Shown here: positions 36,359-44,093 of the stretch, piece after piece
Position numbering within the stretch: position 1 is the first letter of the stretch
Layout of the letters: each line of letters starts with the position of its first letter
NCBI RefSeq assembly: GCF_003050785.1
Contig: NZ_QAOH01000004.1
Location: forward strand, 62,001 to 126,000
Reading direction: 5' to 3'
Length of the DNA stretch: 64,000 bases
Origin: Celeribacter persicus
GTDB lineage: Bacteria > Pseudomonadota > Alphaproteobacteria > Rhodobacterales > Rhodobacteraceae
The notes under the pieces: generated by a model
Seen by the model: only the letters and a program-made list of their open reading frames with translations
Database searches by the model: none
What the model was told of the DNA's origin: nothing
Made by a program: the position numbers and the translations under genes

Positions 36359-37948
36359 ATGTACGATTATATCATCATCGGTGCGGGCTCGGCGGGGTGC
36401 GTTCTTGCGAACCGGCTGTCGGGGGATGCGAAGAAACGGGTCTGTCTGATTGAGGCGGGTGGCGAGGACCGTTCGCCCTTCATCCATATCCCCTTGGGAC
36501 TGGCGGTTCTGGCGCGGCTCAAGGCGGTGAACTGGAATCACCATACCGCATCTGGAGCCACGTTGAACGGACGTCGGCTGTTCTGGCCCCGCGGGCGGGT
36601 GCTGGGCGGATCGTCTTCGATCAATGCGATGATCTACATGCGCGGTCATCCGGAGGATTACCACGGTTGGGCACGCGCGGCGGGAGAGATGTGGGATTGG
36701 CCAAGGGCGCTTGAGCTGTTCAGACGGCTGGAAAACAATGCCCAACTTGCGGATGCGTTCCACGGCACAAAAGGCCCTCTGTCCGTTTCCGATCTGCGCA
36801 GCCCCAATCCGCTCTCACGCGCCTTTGTGCAGGCCGGGGTGGAGGCCGGTTTCAGTTTGCAGCGCGATTTCAACGGGGCGGATCAGGAGGGTGTCGGCCT
36901 CTATCAGGTCACCCAGAAAAACGGCAAGCGCCATTCGACCGCCCGCGCCTTTCTCGATCCGGTGCGGCATCGGGGCAATCTCGACATCCTGACCGGCGCG
37001 CAAGGCACCCGCGTGCTGTTCGACGGACGTCAGGCCAGAGGCGTGGCTTTGCGCGATCGCGAGATCGCGCTCAATCCCGGCGGCGAAGTGATCCTGTCGG
37101 GCGGTGCGATCAATTCGCCGCAGATTTTGATGCTGTCGGGCATTGGACCCGGCGCAATACTGCGAAAGTATGGAATCGAGGTGTTGCACGATTTGCCGGA
37201 GGTCGGGCGCAATCTGGCCGACCATCTCGACATCACGGTGATGAGTGCGGCCTCGGATCGTCAGCCCATCGGCATAGCCCCCTCCTACCTGCCCCGCGCA
37301 CTCAAAGCCGCATGGCAGTTTGCCCGTCACAGACAGGGCGAACTGACCTCCAATGTCGCCGAGGCGGGAGGGTTCGTGCGCTCGGATACCACACGCGAGC
37401 GCCCCAACCTGCAATTCCATTTCATCCCGGCTTACCTCCGCGATCACGGGCGAAAGACCACATTCGGCTATGGCATGACACTGCATGTCTGCGATCTTTT
37501 ACCGAAATCGCGCGGCACGATTACGTTGGCCTCCCCCGATCCCGTTGCGCATCCAAGGATCGAGGCAAACTATCTCGGCGTGCCCGACGATGTCGACACG
37601 CTTCTTGCGGGGCTGAAGATCGCGCGCCGGGTGATGCAATCCCCTGCCCTGTCCCGTCACGTCAAACGCGAGGTATTTCCAGGACCTGCGGTGCAGAGCG
37701 ACGCGGCGCTGATCGACGACATCCGGGCGCGGGCCGAGACGATCTATCACCCGGTCGGCACCTGCCGCATGGGGTTGGATGCCGGATCGGTTGTGGACCC
37801 GGAGGGGCGGGTGCGCGGGGTCAGCGGACTTCGCGTGGTCGATGCGTCAATCATGCCGGAGATCATCGCGGGCAACACCAATGCGCCGACCATGATGATT
37901 GCGGAGAATATCACGGACCATATGGGCGCGCCCTCAAGAGATGTCTGA
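36359..37948 (+). CDS. GMC-family FAD-dependent oxidoreductase (choline dehydrogenase-like)
   Basis: 529 residues. N-terminal dinucleotide fold YDYIIIGAGSAGCVLANRLS; second GMC motif RRLFWPRGRVLGGSSSINAMIYMRGHPEDY near residue 72-101; signature 2 GGAINSPQILMLSGIGPG near 244; C-terminal active site with His in IYHPVGTCRMG (near 462) and Asn in GNTNAPTMMIAENI (near 507). It oxidises an alcohol substrate; similarity is to choline and alcohol dehydrogenases, but betaine genes are absent, so a more general alcohol role is likely. GGGAGAG precedes the ATG. Confidence 0.88.
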   Translation: MYDYIIIGAGSAGCVLANRLSGDAKKRVCLIEAGGEDRSPFIHIPLGLAVLARLKAVNWNHHTASGATLNGRRLFWPRGRVLGGSSSINAMIYMRGHPEDYHGWARAAGEMWDWPRALELFRRLENNAQLADAFHGTKGPLSVSDLRSPNPLSRAFVQAGVEAGFSLQRDFNGADQEGVGLYQVTQKNGKRHSTARAFLDPVRHRGNLDILTGAQGTRVLFDGRQARGVALRDREIALNPGGEVILSGGAINSPQILMLSGIGPGAILRKYGIEVLHDLPEVGRNLADHLDITVMSAASDRQPIGIAPSYLPRALKAAWQFARHRQGELTSNVAEAGGFVRSDTTRERPNLQFHFIPAYLRDHGRKTTFGYGMTLHVCDLLPKSRGTITLASPDPVAHPRIEANYLGVPDDVDTLLAGLKIARRVMQSPALSRHVKREVFPGPAVQSDAALIDDIRARAETIYHPVGTCRMGLDAGSVVDPEGRVRGVSGLRVVDASIMPEIIAGNTNAPTMMIAENITDHMGAPSRDV

Positions 37949-37961
37949 CGACGATCTGTGA

Positions 37962-38582
37962 TCAGTGACAGCCGCCCGACCCGCATCCGTCACAGTCCTC
38001 ACAGGCGCGTGCCCGGCGCTTCATCTCGGAGAATTTCGTGTCCCACGCCTCGCCATCGCCAAATTCGAGGAAATGCTGATACTGATCGTGCCGGTCCGGC
38101 AAGGCGCGCGCGTGCTTGATCGGGCACCAGTAATATTCGGTGCGCCCCGCCACTTCGCGCACATAGGCCAGAAGCCCGTTGCAATAGCCGCAATAAACGC
38201 AGTTCAGCTTCTGCATGAAGTTGAGATAGGTGAGCTTGTGGCGATCCACGGCGATGTATGCCTTGCGATCGACCTTGGGCAGGCCATAAACCGGGAAACA
38301 GATCGCCTGATAAACCGTGACGAACAGATCCATCAGCGCGAAAGGGATGATCAGGCTGTAGATCACCGGCGCCGTCACGATTTCCCAAGGCTTGGCGCGC
38401 CGCAGGAAGACCGACCAGCGCACCTTGAGCCGACGTCCGCGACGCCGTGCCTCTTCCTCGAAAACCACACGACCATTGGCCAAATGATACTGGAATTTTT
38501 TGCGCGCCTCGACCGCCTCCTGTTCGAGCTGCGTCTGCAATTCGCGCAGGCTCTCCCGCAGTTTTTCCACCGTGCCGTTCAT
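37962..38582 (-). CDS. Membrane protein with Cys-rich motifs, function unknown
   Basis: 206 residues from MNGTVEKLRESL, preceded by GGAGAG. A coiled coil (residues 3-45) is followed by a basic region (ARRRGRRLKVRW), a long hydrophobic segment (EIVTAPVIYSLIIPFALMDLFVTVYQAICFPVYGLP), then a Cys motif LNCVYCGYCNG near 140, and a tail CEDCDGCGSGGCH. The two Cys clusters could hold iron-sulphur or zinc. I do not recognise a family with a known role. It is convergent with the GMC oxidoreductase gene; the next gene downstream in the + direction is the IS66 remnant. Confidence 0.7.
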   Translation of the reverse strand: MNGTVEKLRESLRELQTQLEQEAVEARKKFQYHLANGRVVFEEEARRRGRRLKVRWSVFLRRAKPWEIVTAPVIYSLIIPFALMDLFVTVYQAICFPVYGLPKVDRKAYIAVDRHKLTYLNFMQKLNCVYCGYCNGLLAYVREVAGRTEYYWCPIKHARALPDRHDQYQHFLEFGDGEAWDTKFSEMKRRARACEDCDGCGSGGCH

Positions 38583-38795
38583 CGAACTCTCCAGTTTCTG
38601 TATGCCCCGTTTCGACAAGGTAAGGCGTTTTGCCGAAAAAACGCAAAACAACCTTTGCCGAGCGACCGCTTCCCGAAGATGTGTTGCAGCGCAACGTCGG
38701 GCCTGTGGGGTTTCGGGTTGGCGCTATGCGCGGTTCTTGAAGCGCCAGCTTTCTTTCCCGGTTTCGACGATCGGAGCAAGCCGCAGGCGCGGTGC

Positions 38796-39275
38796 GTAAG
38801 CCGGTCGAGCAACGCGGTTGTCATTTTGCGTCACCAAACACGCTGGGCCATTCGCCGAATGGCCTGATTGATTGTGACGATGATTTCTCCTGCTGGCTAT
38901 TTCAAAATCTATCTCGCCCGCGAGCCGGTCGATTTCCGCAAGGAAATGGACGGGCTGGCCGCCATTGTGATGTCTGAATTCGAACTGGATCCCTTCTCCG
39001 GCGCGATATTCGTCTTTCGCTCGAAACGTGCGGATCGTCTCAAGCCCATCGTCTGGGACGGCACTGGTCTGGTGATGGCGTACAAACGCATCGAGGGCCG
39101 GGGCTTTGTCTGGCCGAATGTTCGAAATGGTGTTGTCAGCCTCAGCAAAGCGCAATTCGAGGCTCTGTTCGAAGGCATCGACTGGAAACGCGTCACGACA
39201 CGGCACGACAGGCGCCCTGTGGCCGCCTCTGATGTTTCTGGACCCAAATTGCCCATCGAAGGAGATCGACCATAA
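38796..39275 (+). mobile_element. IS66-family remnant (tnpB only)
   Basis: The start is placed at GTAAGC (38796), the typical first bases of an IS66 inverted repeat; this is tentative. tnpA is missing, tnpB is intact, and tnpC is not present: an antitoxin-like ORF lies where it would be. No right-hand inverted repeat was found, so this is a fragment. Confidence 0.6.
38880..39275 (+). CDS. tnpB: IS66-family accessory protein TnpB
   Basis: 131 residues. Classic IS66 TnpB: YFKIYLAREPVDFRKEMDGLAAIV near residues 6-29, DPFSGAIFVFRSKRADRLKPIVWDGTGLVMAYKRIE near 36, FVWPNVRNGVVSLSKAQFEALFEGIDW near 78-104. TnpB is required for IS66 transposition but its chemistry is unknown. Its stop overlaps an ATA codon in a well-placed start position for the following ORF. 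No tnpA lies upstream. Confidence 0.88.
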   Translation: MISPAGYFKIYLAREPVDFRKEMDGLAAIVMSEFELDPFSGAIFVFRSKRADRLKPIVWDGTGLVMAYKRIEGRGFVWPNVRNGVVSLSKAQFEALFEGIDWKRVTTRHDRRPVAASDVSGPKLPIEGDRP

Positions 39276-39346
39276 CAAAGTTCGAAGATGATACGCCGAC
39301 CGGCGGTAACGCATCTGAGGAACAGAATTCATCACTCGAAGACCGC

Positions 39347-39766
39347 ATGCTGGCAAGAGGGAAAACGGCAGGAACCGAGGCTTCTGGCCATATGACGGAA
39401 GCGGAGTTCAAGGCATTTATGGACGAAATCTGGGGGGAAGAGGCTCACGAAAGAGTTCTGGAAATGACTGGTTTTACGGTGCGTAACATCCCACACGAAA
39501 TTTTACTTAGGCTCGAAATGGTGGCAGAAAACCGGGAAATGACGGTGGAAGAATTCGCGCGCGAGATCATTTGCAATGCGGTCCCAACATCGAAGTCGGC
39601 AAAATTCATCGAGATTACCGAGAAGCAATTTCGGGAGAACATCGACGCGCTCATGGCCGCATATGACCAAGAGCCGATTGCTATCATTGATGACAAGGGG
39701 CAACGTTTCGTTTTGAACCCCGTGGAGGTATACAGTTTAGCTGAGGTGCCGAAATTCGAGGATTGA
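39347..39766 (+). CDS. Antitoxin-like protein: FitA-type ribbon-helix-helix plus Phd/YefM-like segment
   Basis: 139 residues from ATG 39347. The same frame is open to ATA 39272, and AAGGAG lies seven bases before that ATA, suggesting a longer 164-residue protein with an ATA start or a lost ATG. Residues 43-75 (GFTVRNIPHEILLRLEMVAENREMTVEEFAREII) match the FitA-like ribbon-helix-helix. Residues 85-130 (KFIEITEKQFRENIDAL, EPIAIIDDKGQRFVLNPVEVY) resemble a Phd/YefM antitoxin core. No toxin gene (PIN, RelE or Doc) follows within 280 bp. It sits in the IS66 tnpC slot. Confidence 0.55.
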   Translation: MLARGKTAGTEASGHMTEAEFKAFMDEIWGEEAHERVLEMTGFTVRNIPHEILLRLEMVAENREMTVEEFAREIICNAVPTSKSAKFIEITEKQFRENIDALMAAYDQEPIAIIDDKGQRFVLNPVEVYSLAEVPKFED

Positions 39767-40048
39767 CCGGATTGCCATCTTCAGTTCAGGCAGACCTGAT
39801 AGCTCAGGACATAGTTGAAAGTTGATTATGACGCTTGAACGCGGTGTGGAAGGCGTGGTTTCAAAGCGGTAATTGGAAACGCGTTACTATACGGTTCTAT
39901 AGACGCTCTTTGAGGAAACTGACATTTCAAGGACGACACCGCCCGTCAAAAGGGGAGCAGCATGGCTAAACCTTGAATGACGGACCGATGCCTTATTTTG
40001 AGGTGCCCTTAGATTAGTAGACGCCTCCTTCCCTAATTTTGAGGCAAG
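39767..40048. other. 282 bp without a recognised gene between the antitoxin-like ORF and the IS3 remnant
   Basis: Lower in GC than the flanks. I see no ribosome site with an ORF, no PIN- or RelE-type toxin start and no RNA gene. It is probably degenerate mobile-element DNA. Confidence 0.4.
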
Positions 40049-40528
40049 GAGGCCGAGGTCCGGCGGCTGAAGAAGGAGCTGGCCTGTGTCACCGAGGAGC
40101 GTGACATCCCAAAGTCAGGAGGATCAGGGAAGGCCCCTGTGGGGCGTTTCCCCGACGAACGCGGCGGCGTACTTTGCGAAGGATGCAAAGTGAAGTACGC
40201 CTTCATCGCAGCCAATCAGGAACAGTTCAAAACAAGGCCGATGTGCCGGATTCTTGGTGTCCAGCCGAGCGATCTCTATGCTTGGATCAAGGCACCGTTT
40301 AGCCTGCGTGCGCTCGAAGATGCACGACAGACGGCATTGGTCAAGCGGGCCAGGAACGACAGCGGCAAGGTCTATGGTTATCGCAAGATCCATGACGATC
40401 TGATCGAGATGGGGGAGGCCGTTTGCGAGAATCGTGTTGCGGGACTGGCTCCTGTAGCAGGTAGGAAACTAGGAGCACCTCATTCTTCCGGGTCGGCTTG
40501 GAAGAGGTCGAGGAAGCTGTGAAACACC
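40049..40528 (+). pseudogene. IS3-family transposase remnant (end of OrfA, start of OrfB)
   Basis: From 40049 the reading EAEVRRLKKELACVTEERDI is the coiled-coil end of an IS3 OrfA. From 40190 the reading VKYAFIAANQEQFKTRPMCRILGV...DARQTALVKRARNDSGKVYGYRKIHDD is the start of OrfB. The expected junction (ERDILKKA...YFAKDAKVKYAF) is broken by the 43-bp hairpin segment at 40117-40159, where the family's frameshift site should be. Later parts of OrfB with the DDE residues are missing, and the IS630 element begins at 40531. Non-functional. Confidence 0.75.
40117..40159 (+). repeat. 43-bp hairpin segment, copy 1 (inside the IS3 transposase)
   Basis: Begins AGGAGGATCAGG and ends CCCCGACGAA; the centre folds as GGCCCC-TGT-GGGGC with outer pairing GGGAA/TTCCC. 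It interrupts the IS3 frame just after codons for ERDI. Identical at 40 of 43 positions to the copy at 41152-41194 on the other strand. Confidence 0.8.
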
Positions 40529-40543
40529 TAAAGCGTTTCGGCT

Positions 40544-41065
40544 TTAACCTGAGACATAGCCGGCAGCCTTGAAGTAGTTGCAGCACTCTATTGGGTCGTA
40601 GAGATCGCAGATTGCTCCGATTGCCTCGAAGACCTCAGTGAAGGTTCGGGCTCCGATCCTGCGCAGGTGCGCTTTCAGCTTCGAGAAGGCTTGTTCGATG
40701 GGGTTCAGGTCCGGCGAGTACGGCGGCAGGTAGAGGAACCAGCAGCCATGGTCACGCAAGGTCTGTGTTGCCTCCTTGTTGCGGTGGGTCGCCAGGTTAT
40801 CGAGGATGACGACGGTGCCGGGGGCGATCTCGGGGACCAATACTTCGCGGATGTAGGCAGCAAAGGCCGGGCCGTCCATCGCGCCCTTGATGACCCATGG
40901 AGCGATCAGGGCATCTTGTGTCAGGCCCGCGATCAGGGTTTGGGTTCCCCAACTGCCGAACGGCGCATCCATCGTCAGGCGCTCGCCTCGTTTTGCTCTT
41001 CCACGCAGGCGGGTCAGATTGGTCTTCACTGCGGTTTCATCAATGAAGACAACGAGATCCGGCAA
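40544..41065 (-). CDS. IS630 transposase, DDE catalytic part
   Basis: 173 residues. The catalytic residues are all present: FIDETAVKTNL (first Asp), VVILDNLATHR (second Asp), and PPYSPDLNPIEQAFSKLKAHLR (Glu). About 30 codons joining this part to the DNA-binding part lie at 41066-41150 in the same reading (roughly LVATERRRAKVRQQRADWF), so the protein was once continuous. Starting at MPDLVVF gives a catalytic part without its DNA-binding domain; activity alone is doubtful. Confidence 0.8.
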   Translation of the reverse strand: MPDLVVFIDETAVKTNLTRLRGRAKRGERLTMDAPFGSWGTQTLIAGLTQDALIAPWVIKGAMDGPAFAAYIREVLVPEIAPGTVVILDNLATHRNKEATQTLRDHGCWFLYLPPYSPDLNPIEQAFSKLKAHLRRIGARTFTEVFEAIGAICDLYDPIECCNYFKAAGYVSG

Positions 41066-41151
41066 GGCCGCAATGGCGGGAAGCCGATGTTTGAACCAGT
41101 CAGCCCGCTGCTGCCTTACCTTGGCGCGACGGCGCTCGGTGGCAACCAGCC

Positions 41152-41194
41152 TTCGTCGGGGAAACGCCCCACTGGGGCCTTTCCTGGTCCTCCT
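41152..41194 (-). repeat. 43-bp hairpin segment, copy 2 (inside the IS630 transposase)
   Basis: Minus strand AGGAGGACCAGG to CCCCGACGAA with centre GGCCCC-AGT-GGGGC; GGAAA/TTTCC extends the stem to eleven pairs with one mismatch. It follows codons for GFTYK and a TAA stop, where the transposase frame must continue. Confidence 0.8.
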
Positions 41195-41197
41195 CAG

Positions 41198-41545
41198 TTA
41201 TTTGTACGTGAACCCCAGCCGGGACAGCAGGTTGGCGATGGAAGAGTGGTGCACCCGTACCCCCTCTGCCTCGGCCAACGCATCGCGCAACTCGAAGAGC
41301 GTGATGTCGGGATCTTGTGCGATCAGTTCCTCAAGGAACTCCCGATACGGAGCCAGCTTACCTTTGCCGCGCGGCGGTCCTTGAGGGTCAGGTTTCGCAT
41401 GGCCTTTGGTTCTCACCTGATGCGCCCAACGCGCGCCTGTCGCTGGCGAGAGCTTCAGGCGCAACGCCGCCGCACGCCCACTTAACCCTTCTTCAATCAA
41501 TCTCTGAAACCGGCTTCTGAGTGCCAATGGCAAAGGTGCTGACAT
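41198..41545 (-). CDS. IS630 transposase, DNA-binding part
   Basis: 115 residues from MSAPLPLALRSRF. A helix-turn-helix (LIEEGLSGRAAALRLKLSPATGARWAHQVR) typical of the IS630 N-terminus is followed by a Pro/Gly/Lys linker and a second winged-helix-like region (EFLEELIAQDPDITLFELRDALAEAEGVRVHHSSIANLLSRLGFTYK). It stops at TAA directly before the 43-bp segment. Together with the downstream part it makes one full-length IS630 transposase. Confidence 0.8.
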   Translation of the reverse strand: MSAPLPLALRSRFQRLIEEGLSGRAAALRLKLSPATGARWAHQVRTKGHAKPDPQGPPRGKGKLAPYREFLEELIAQDPDITLFELRDALAEAEGVRVHHSSIANLLSRLGFTYK

Positions 41546-41628
41546 GATCCATCCTCCCAAACAGGATGAATCACATCTGGACCTTCATGGGAATCCCAAA
41601 CGATTCAGGTTCAGGCCGAAACGCTCTA

Positions 41629-41884
41629 AGCCCCGTCCGCCAGCCTTTTCTCAGACCGTGAAGCGCAGGAATGCGCATAAAATCCTCGCCCGCTACAAAA
41701 AGGCGTTAAAGGACCTTGCAAGACCATCAGACGAATTGCCCGAAACGATATGATCGTAAACGCTGCTATTAGTGCAACTCACTTCGCCCGCCCAACAACC
41801 CCCAGCACACACGGCGCTCAATGACCGATCTGACACGACAATCCCCCGACGCCAAGGCAGGACCGCCGGGCAGATCCAGACCGC
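41629..41884. other. 256 bp without a recognised gene between IS630 and the polysaccharide deacetylase gene
   Basis: Removing the IS630 element joins the sequence at a TA so that a frame reads across the join and on to a stop near 41753 with basic residues (KRRNAHKILARYKKALK). This may be the tail of an older gene cut by the insertion; I do not recognise it. Confidence 0.3.
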
Positions 41885-43288
41885 TTACAATTGCGAGCGG
41901 CTCAACAGATAGGACAGAGGCACAATGGTCACTGTCGCGGCGCGGTTGCCGAGTGACCATTCTGCGAGCGCCTGTAACGTCTCAGCACGCGAGCGGCCCA
42001 GAAGCACCACCGTCTTGCCCGTGCCCGCCTGAAACGCCGCTTGGTCCAGAAAGCGTTTGATCGCGGCCACATCCTGCCCCTGCCCGTCGAGGTCACGGAA
42101 CACCAGGGCAGCGGGAGCTTTCGCGCGTTGCGCCTCCTGCTCCAGCGCGTTCAACCCGCGCGGGAAGGTCACAAGACCACGCCCGCTGTCCTGCGCCGTG
42201 GCAACAACCTGGGCTGCGACCTGACGCGAGGTCTGGAAGCTTCCCCAAGGCACATCCAGAAAGCCGATGGAAACCGGGACAAGCGCGGCGGCCTGCGAAA
42301 GCGTCACGGCGACATCCTGCGGCGTGGCGCCTTCGGGCAGACCGACCATGGCCATCACCTCAAGCCCCTTGTCACGATAGGCCATGGCACGATCCCCGGC
42401 ACGGGCAGCAAGCGCATCGACGGCGAAAGTCACCGGGAAGGGCAGGTTTGCAAGTTGCGGATCATCAGGCCCCAACTCGGCGATGTCCATCAGCACCACA
42501 CTCATCACCGGCCCCGGCGGGGTGGCGGTGTAATTGGCGGAATAGGCCAGAAGCGCGGGAAGGTCCTCGGCCACCACGACCGGCGCTGTCTCATCCGGGG
42601 TCGGTGCAGAGATCGACGGCAGACGGGAAGAGATGCGACTGTCTTCGCGGTCGGTGAAACTGCCGGCTTTCTGGCCGGGCATCGCCTCAGCCGAGGGCCC
42701 TTCTTCAAGCGTGGCCTCCGGGGCGGCTTCCATGTCTGCGCTGTCGAACGTGATCTCCGGCGTGGAGGCTTCGGGAGCGACCTCCGGCGTTTCCGGCGCG
42801 GGAGGTGCAACATCCGCCCCCTCCGGCAACGTGGCAGCTCCCGGCAGCGCCTCTTCGGCTGAAGGCAGACTGTCAGGCGTCGCGGCTTCAGGTGCCATGG
42901 CTTGCGGCGGAGCCAGGACCGGGCTGCTCTCGGGCGCAATCACCTCCCCCATTTCCTCAGGTACAGGAGTCTCAAGCCCCTCGGGCTGCACGATCTCCGG
43001 GGCCTCTGCGGCCTCTTCGGAAACCTGCGGACTGGCCTCCGCGATATCTGGCGACTGCATCTCCGGCTCAGCCCCGGAGCGATGCGGCTCGGCGGCGGGC
43101 GCATCCGGTGTTACTGCAACCCCGACGCTCTCCGGGCCAGCCTCCGGCGCCTGAGGCGTGTCTTCCACGACAGCGGGCGCAGGCACGGGCGTCAGGCTGA
43201 TCGGGGCGGCAATCTCATTGGCCAGCGTCAGGATGCCGAATCCCACGATCGTGCCCCAGATCAGCCCCGTCAGAACTCCCCGCCCCAT
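41885..43288 (-). CDS. Divergent polysaccharide deacetylase (YibQ family)
   Basis: 467 residues from MGRGVLTGLIWG, preceded by AAGGAG. A single membrane anchor (residues 5-27) is followed by about 190 residues rich in Pro, Ala and Glu, a flexible periplasmic stalk, and a C-terminal domain of about 220 residues: VMSVVLMDIAELGP, LPFPVTFAVDALA, EVMAMVGLP, GFLDVPWGSFQTSRQVAAQVV and TVVLLGRSRAETLQAL. This is the YibQ-type NodB-like fold; the metal-binding His-His-Asp of active deacetylases is not evident. In Rhodobacter sphaeroides yibQ lies between trpE and trpGDC; here it is divergent from trpG. Confidence 0.8.
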   Translation of the reverse strand: MGRGVLTGLIWGTIVGFGILTLANEIAAPISLTPVPAPAVVEDTPQAPEAGPESVGVAVTPDAPAAEPHRSGAEPEMQSPDIAEASPQVSEEAAEAPEIVQPEGLETPVPEEMGEVIAPESSPVLAPPQAMAPEAATPDSLPSAEEALPGAATLPEGADVAPPAPETPEVAPEASTPEITFDSADMEAAPEATLEEGPSAEAMPGQKAGSFTDREDSRISSRLPSISAPTPDETAPVVVAEDLPALLAYSANYTATPPGPVMSVVLMDIAELGPDDPQLANLPFPVTFAVDALAARAGDRAMAYRDKGLEVMAMVGLPEGATPQDVAVTLSQAAALVPVSIGFLDVPWGSFQTSRQVAAQVVATAQDSGRGLVTFPRGLNALEQEAQRAKAPAALVFRDLDGQGQDVAAIKRFLDQAAFQAGTGKTVVLLGRSRAETLQALAEWSLGNRAATVTIVPLSYLLSRSQL

Positions 43289-43505
43289 TGCGCACTCCTT
43301 GCCTGTTGCACGCCGCCTTTGCGGCCCTTTTCCACCGCGCGAAAGCCAAGGCATCCCCTTGACCCTCTGCGGCCCTTGTGAACATGTATAACCCGGCTTA
43401 AGGGCGGGATCATCCCCCTTTGAGCGCCTTGCCGGTTCCTGCGCAAATCACCGCGCCGACCGGCCTTATTTTCCAGCGTTTCAAGACGCGTAAAGGACTG
43501 CGACC

Positions 43506-44093
43506 ATGCTGCTTCTGATCGATAACTACGACAGTTTCACCTACAATCTCGTACATTACATCGGCGAGATCGGGTGGCAAGCCAAGGTCGTGCGCAACGA
43601 TGCGCTGAACGTGCAGGAGGCCATGGCGCTGCACCCCACCGGCATCGTTTTGTCCCCCGGCCCTTGTACGCCGAAAGAGGCAGGCATCTGCGTGCCGCTG
43701 ATCCACGCCGCCGCCGAGGCGAGAATCCCGCTCTTCGGTGTCTGTCTCGGTCATCAGGCCATCGGCGAGGCTTTTGGCGGCGACGTGGTGCGCTGCCACG
43801 AGATCGTGCATGGCAAGATGGGCGAAATTTTCCATGAGGGCAAAGGCGTTTTCGCCGGTCTGCCCTCTCCGCTTCAGGGCACCCGCTATCACTCACTGAT
43901 CGTGGATCGTGCCACCCTGCCCGATTGTCTCGAAGTCACGGCGGAACTGAAAGACGGCACGATCATGGGGCTGCGCCACAAGGAACTGCCCATCGAAGGG
44001 GTGCAATTCCACCCCGAGAGCATCCGGTCGGAACACGGCCACGAGATGTTCCGCAATTTCCTGAACCAATTGAAAGAGGACGAACCGGCATGA
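43506..44093 (+). CDS. trpG: Anthranilate synthase component II (glutamine amidotransferase)
   Basis: 195 residues. Supplies ammonia from glutamine to TrpE. Class I amidotransferase triad: Cys in [16 protein letters not shown] (near 80), His and Glu in [14 protein letters not shown] (near 170). First strand [26 protein letters not shown] precedes the ATG, and the stop overlaps the trpD start (ATGA). trpE is not adjacent. Confidence 0.96.
   Translation: MLLLIDNYDSFTYNLVHYIGEIGWQAKVVRNDALNVQEAMALHPTGIVLSPGPCTPKEAGICVPLIHAAAEARIPLFGVCLGHQAIGEAFGGDVVRCHEIVHGKMGEIFHEGKGVFAGLPSPLQGTRYHSLIVDRATLPDCLEVTAELKDGTIMGLRHKELPIEGVQFHPESIRSEHGHEMFRNFLNQLKEDEPA

Larger units (their letters stand above)
40531..41626 (-). 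mobile_element. IS630-family element, broken transposase
   Basis: 1096 bp. Ends are imperfect 23-bp inverted repeats: left AAGCGTTTCGGC-TTT-AACCTGAG (40531-40553), right read inwards GAGCGTTTCGGC-CTG-AACCTGAA (41626-41604). Each end is next to a TA (40529-40530 and 41627-41628), the target duplication of IS630/Tc1-like elements. Inside, the transposase is in two parts with the intact DDE residues, but a 43-bp hairpin segment breaks the frame between them. Confidence 0.85.

Noticed and set aside
39767-40048. A toxin gene paired with the antitoxin-like ORF
   Set aside because: No ORF with a start, ribosome site and PIN, RelE or Doc motif is present in this stretch on either strand.
40117-41194. 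The paired 43-bp segments as the inverted repeats of one composite transposon
   Set aside because: Each lies inside a different transposase gene, one at an IS3 OrfA/OrfB joint, one in the middle of IS630; neither is at an element end, and the IS630 ends and TA duplications are found elsewhere.
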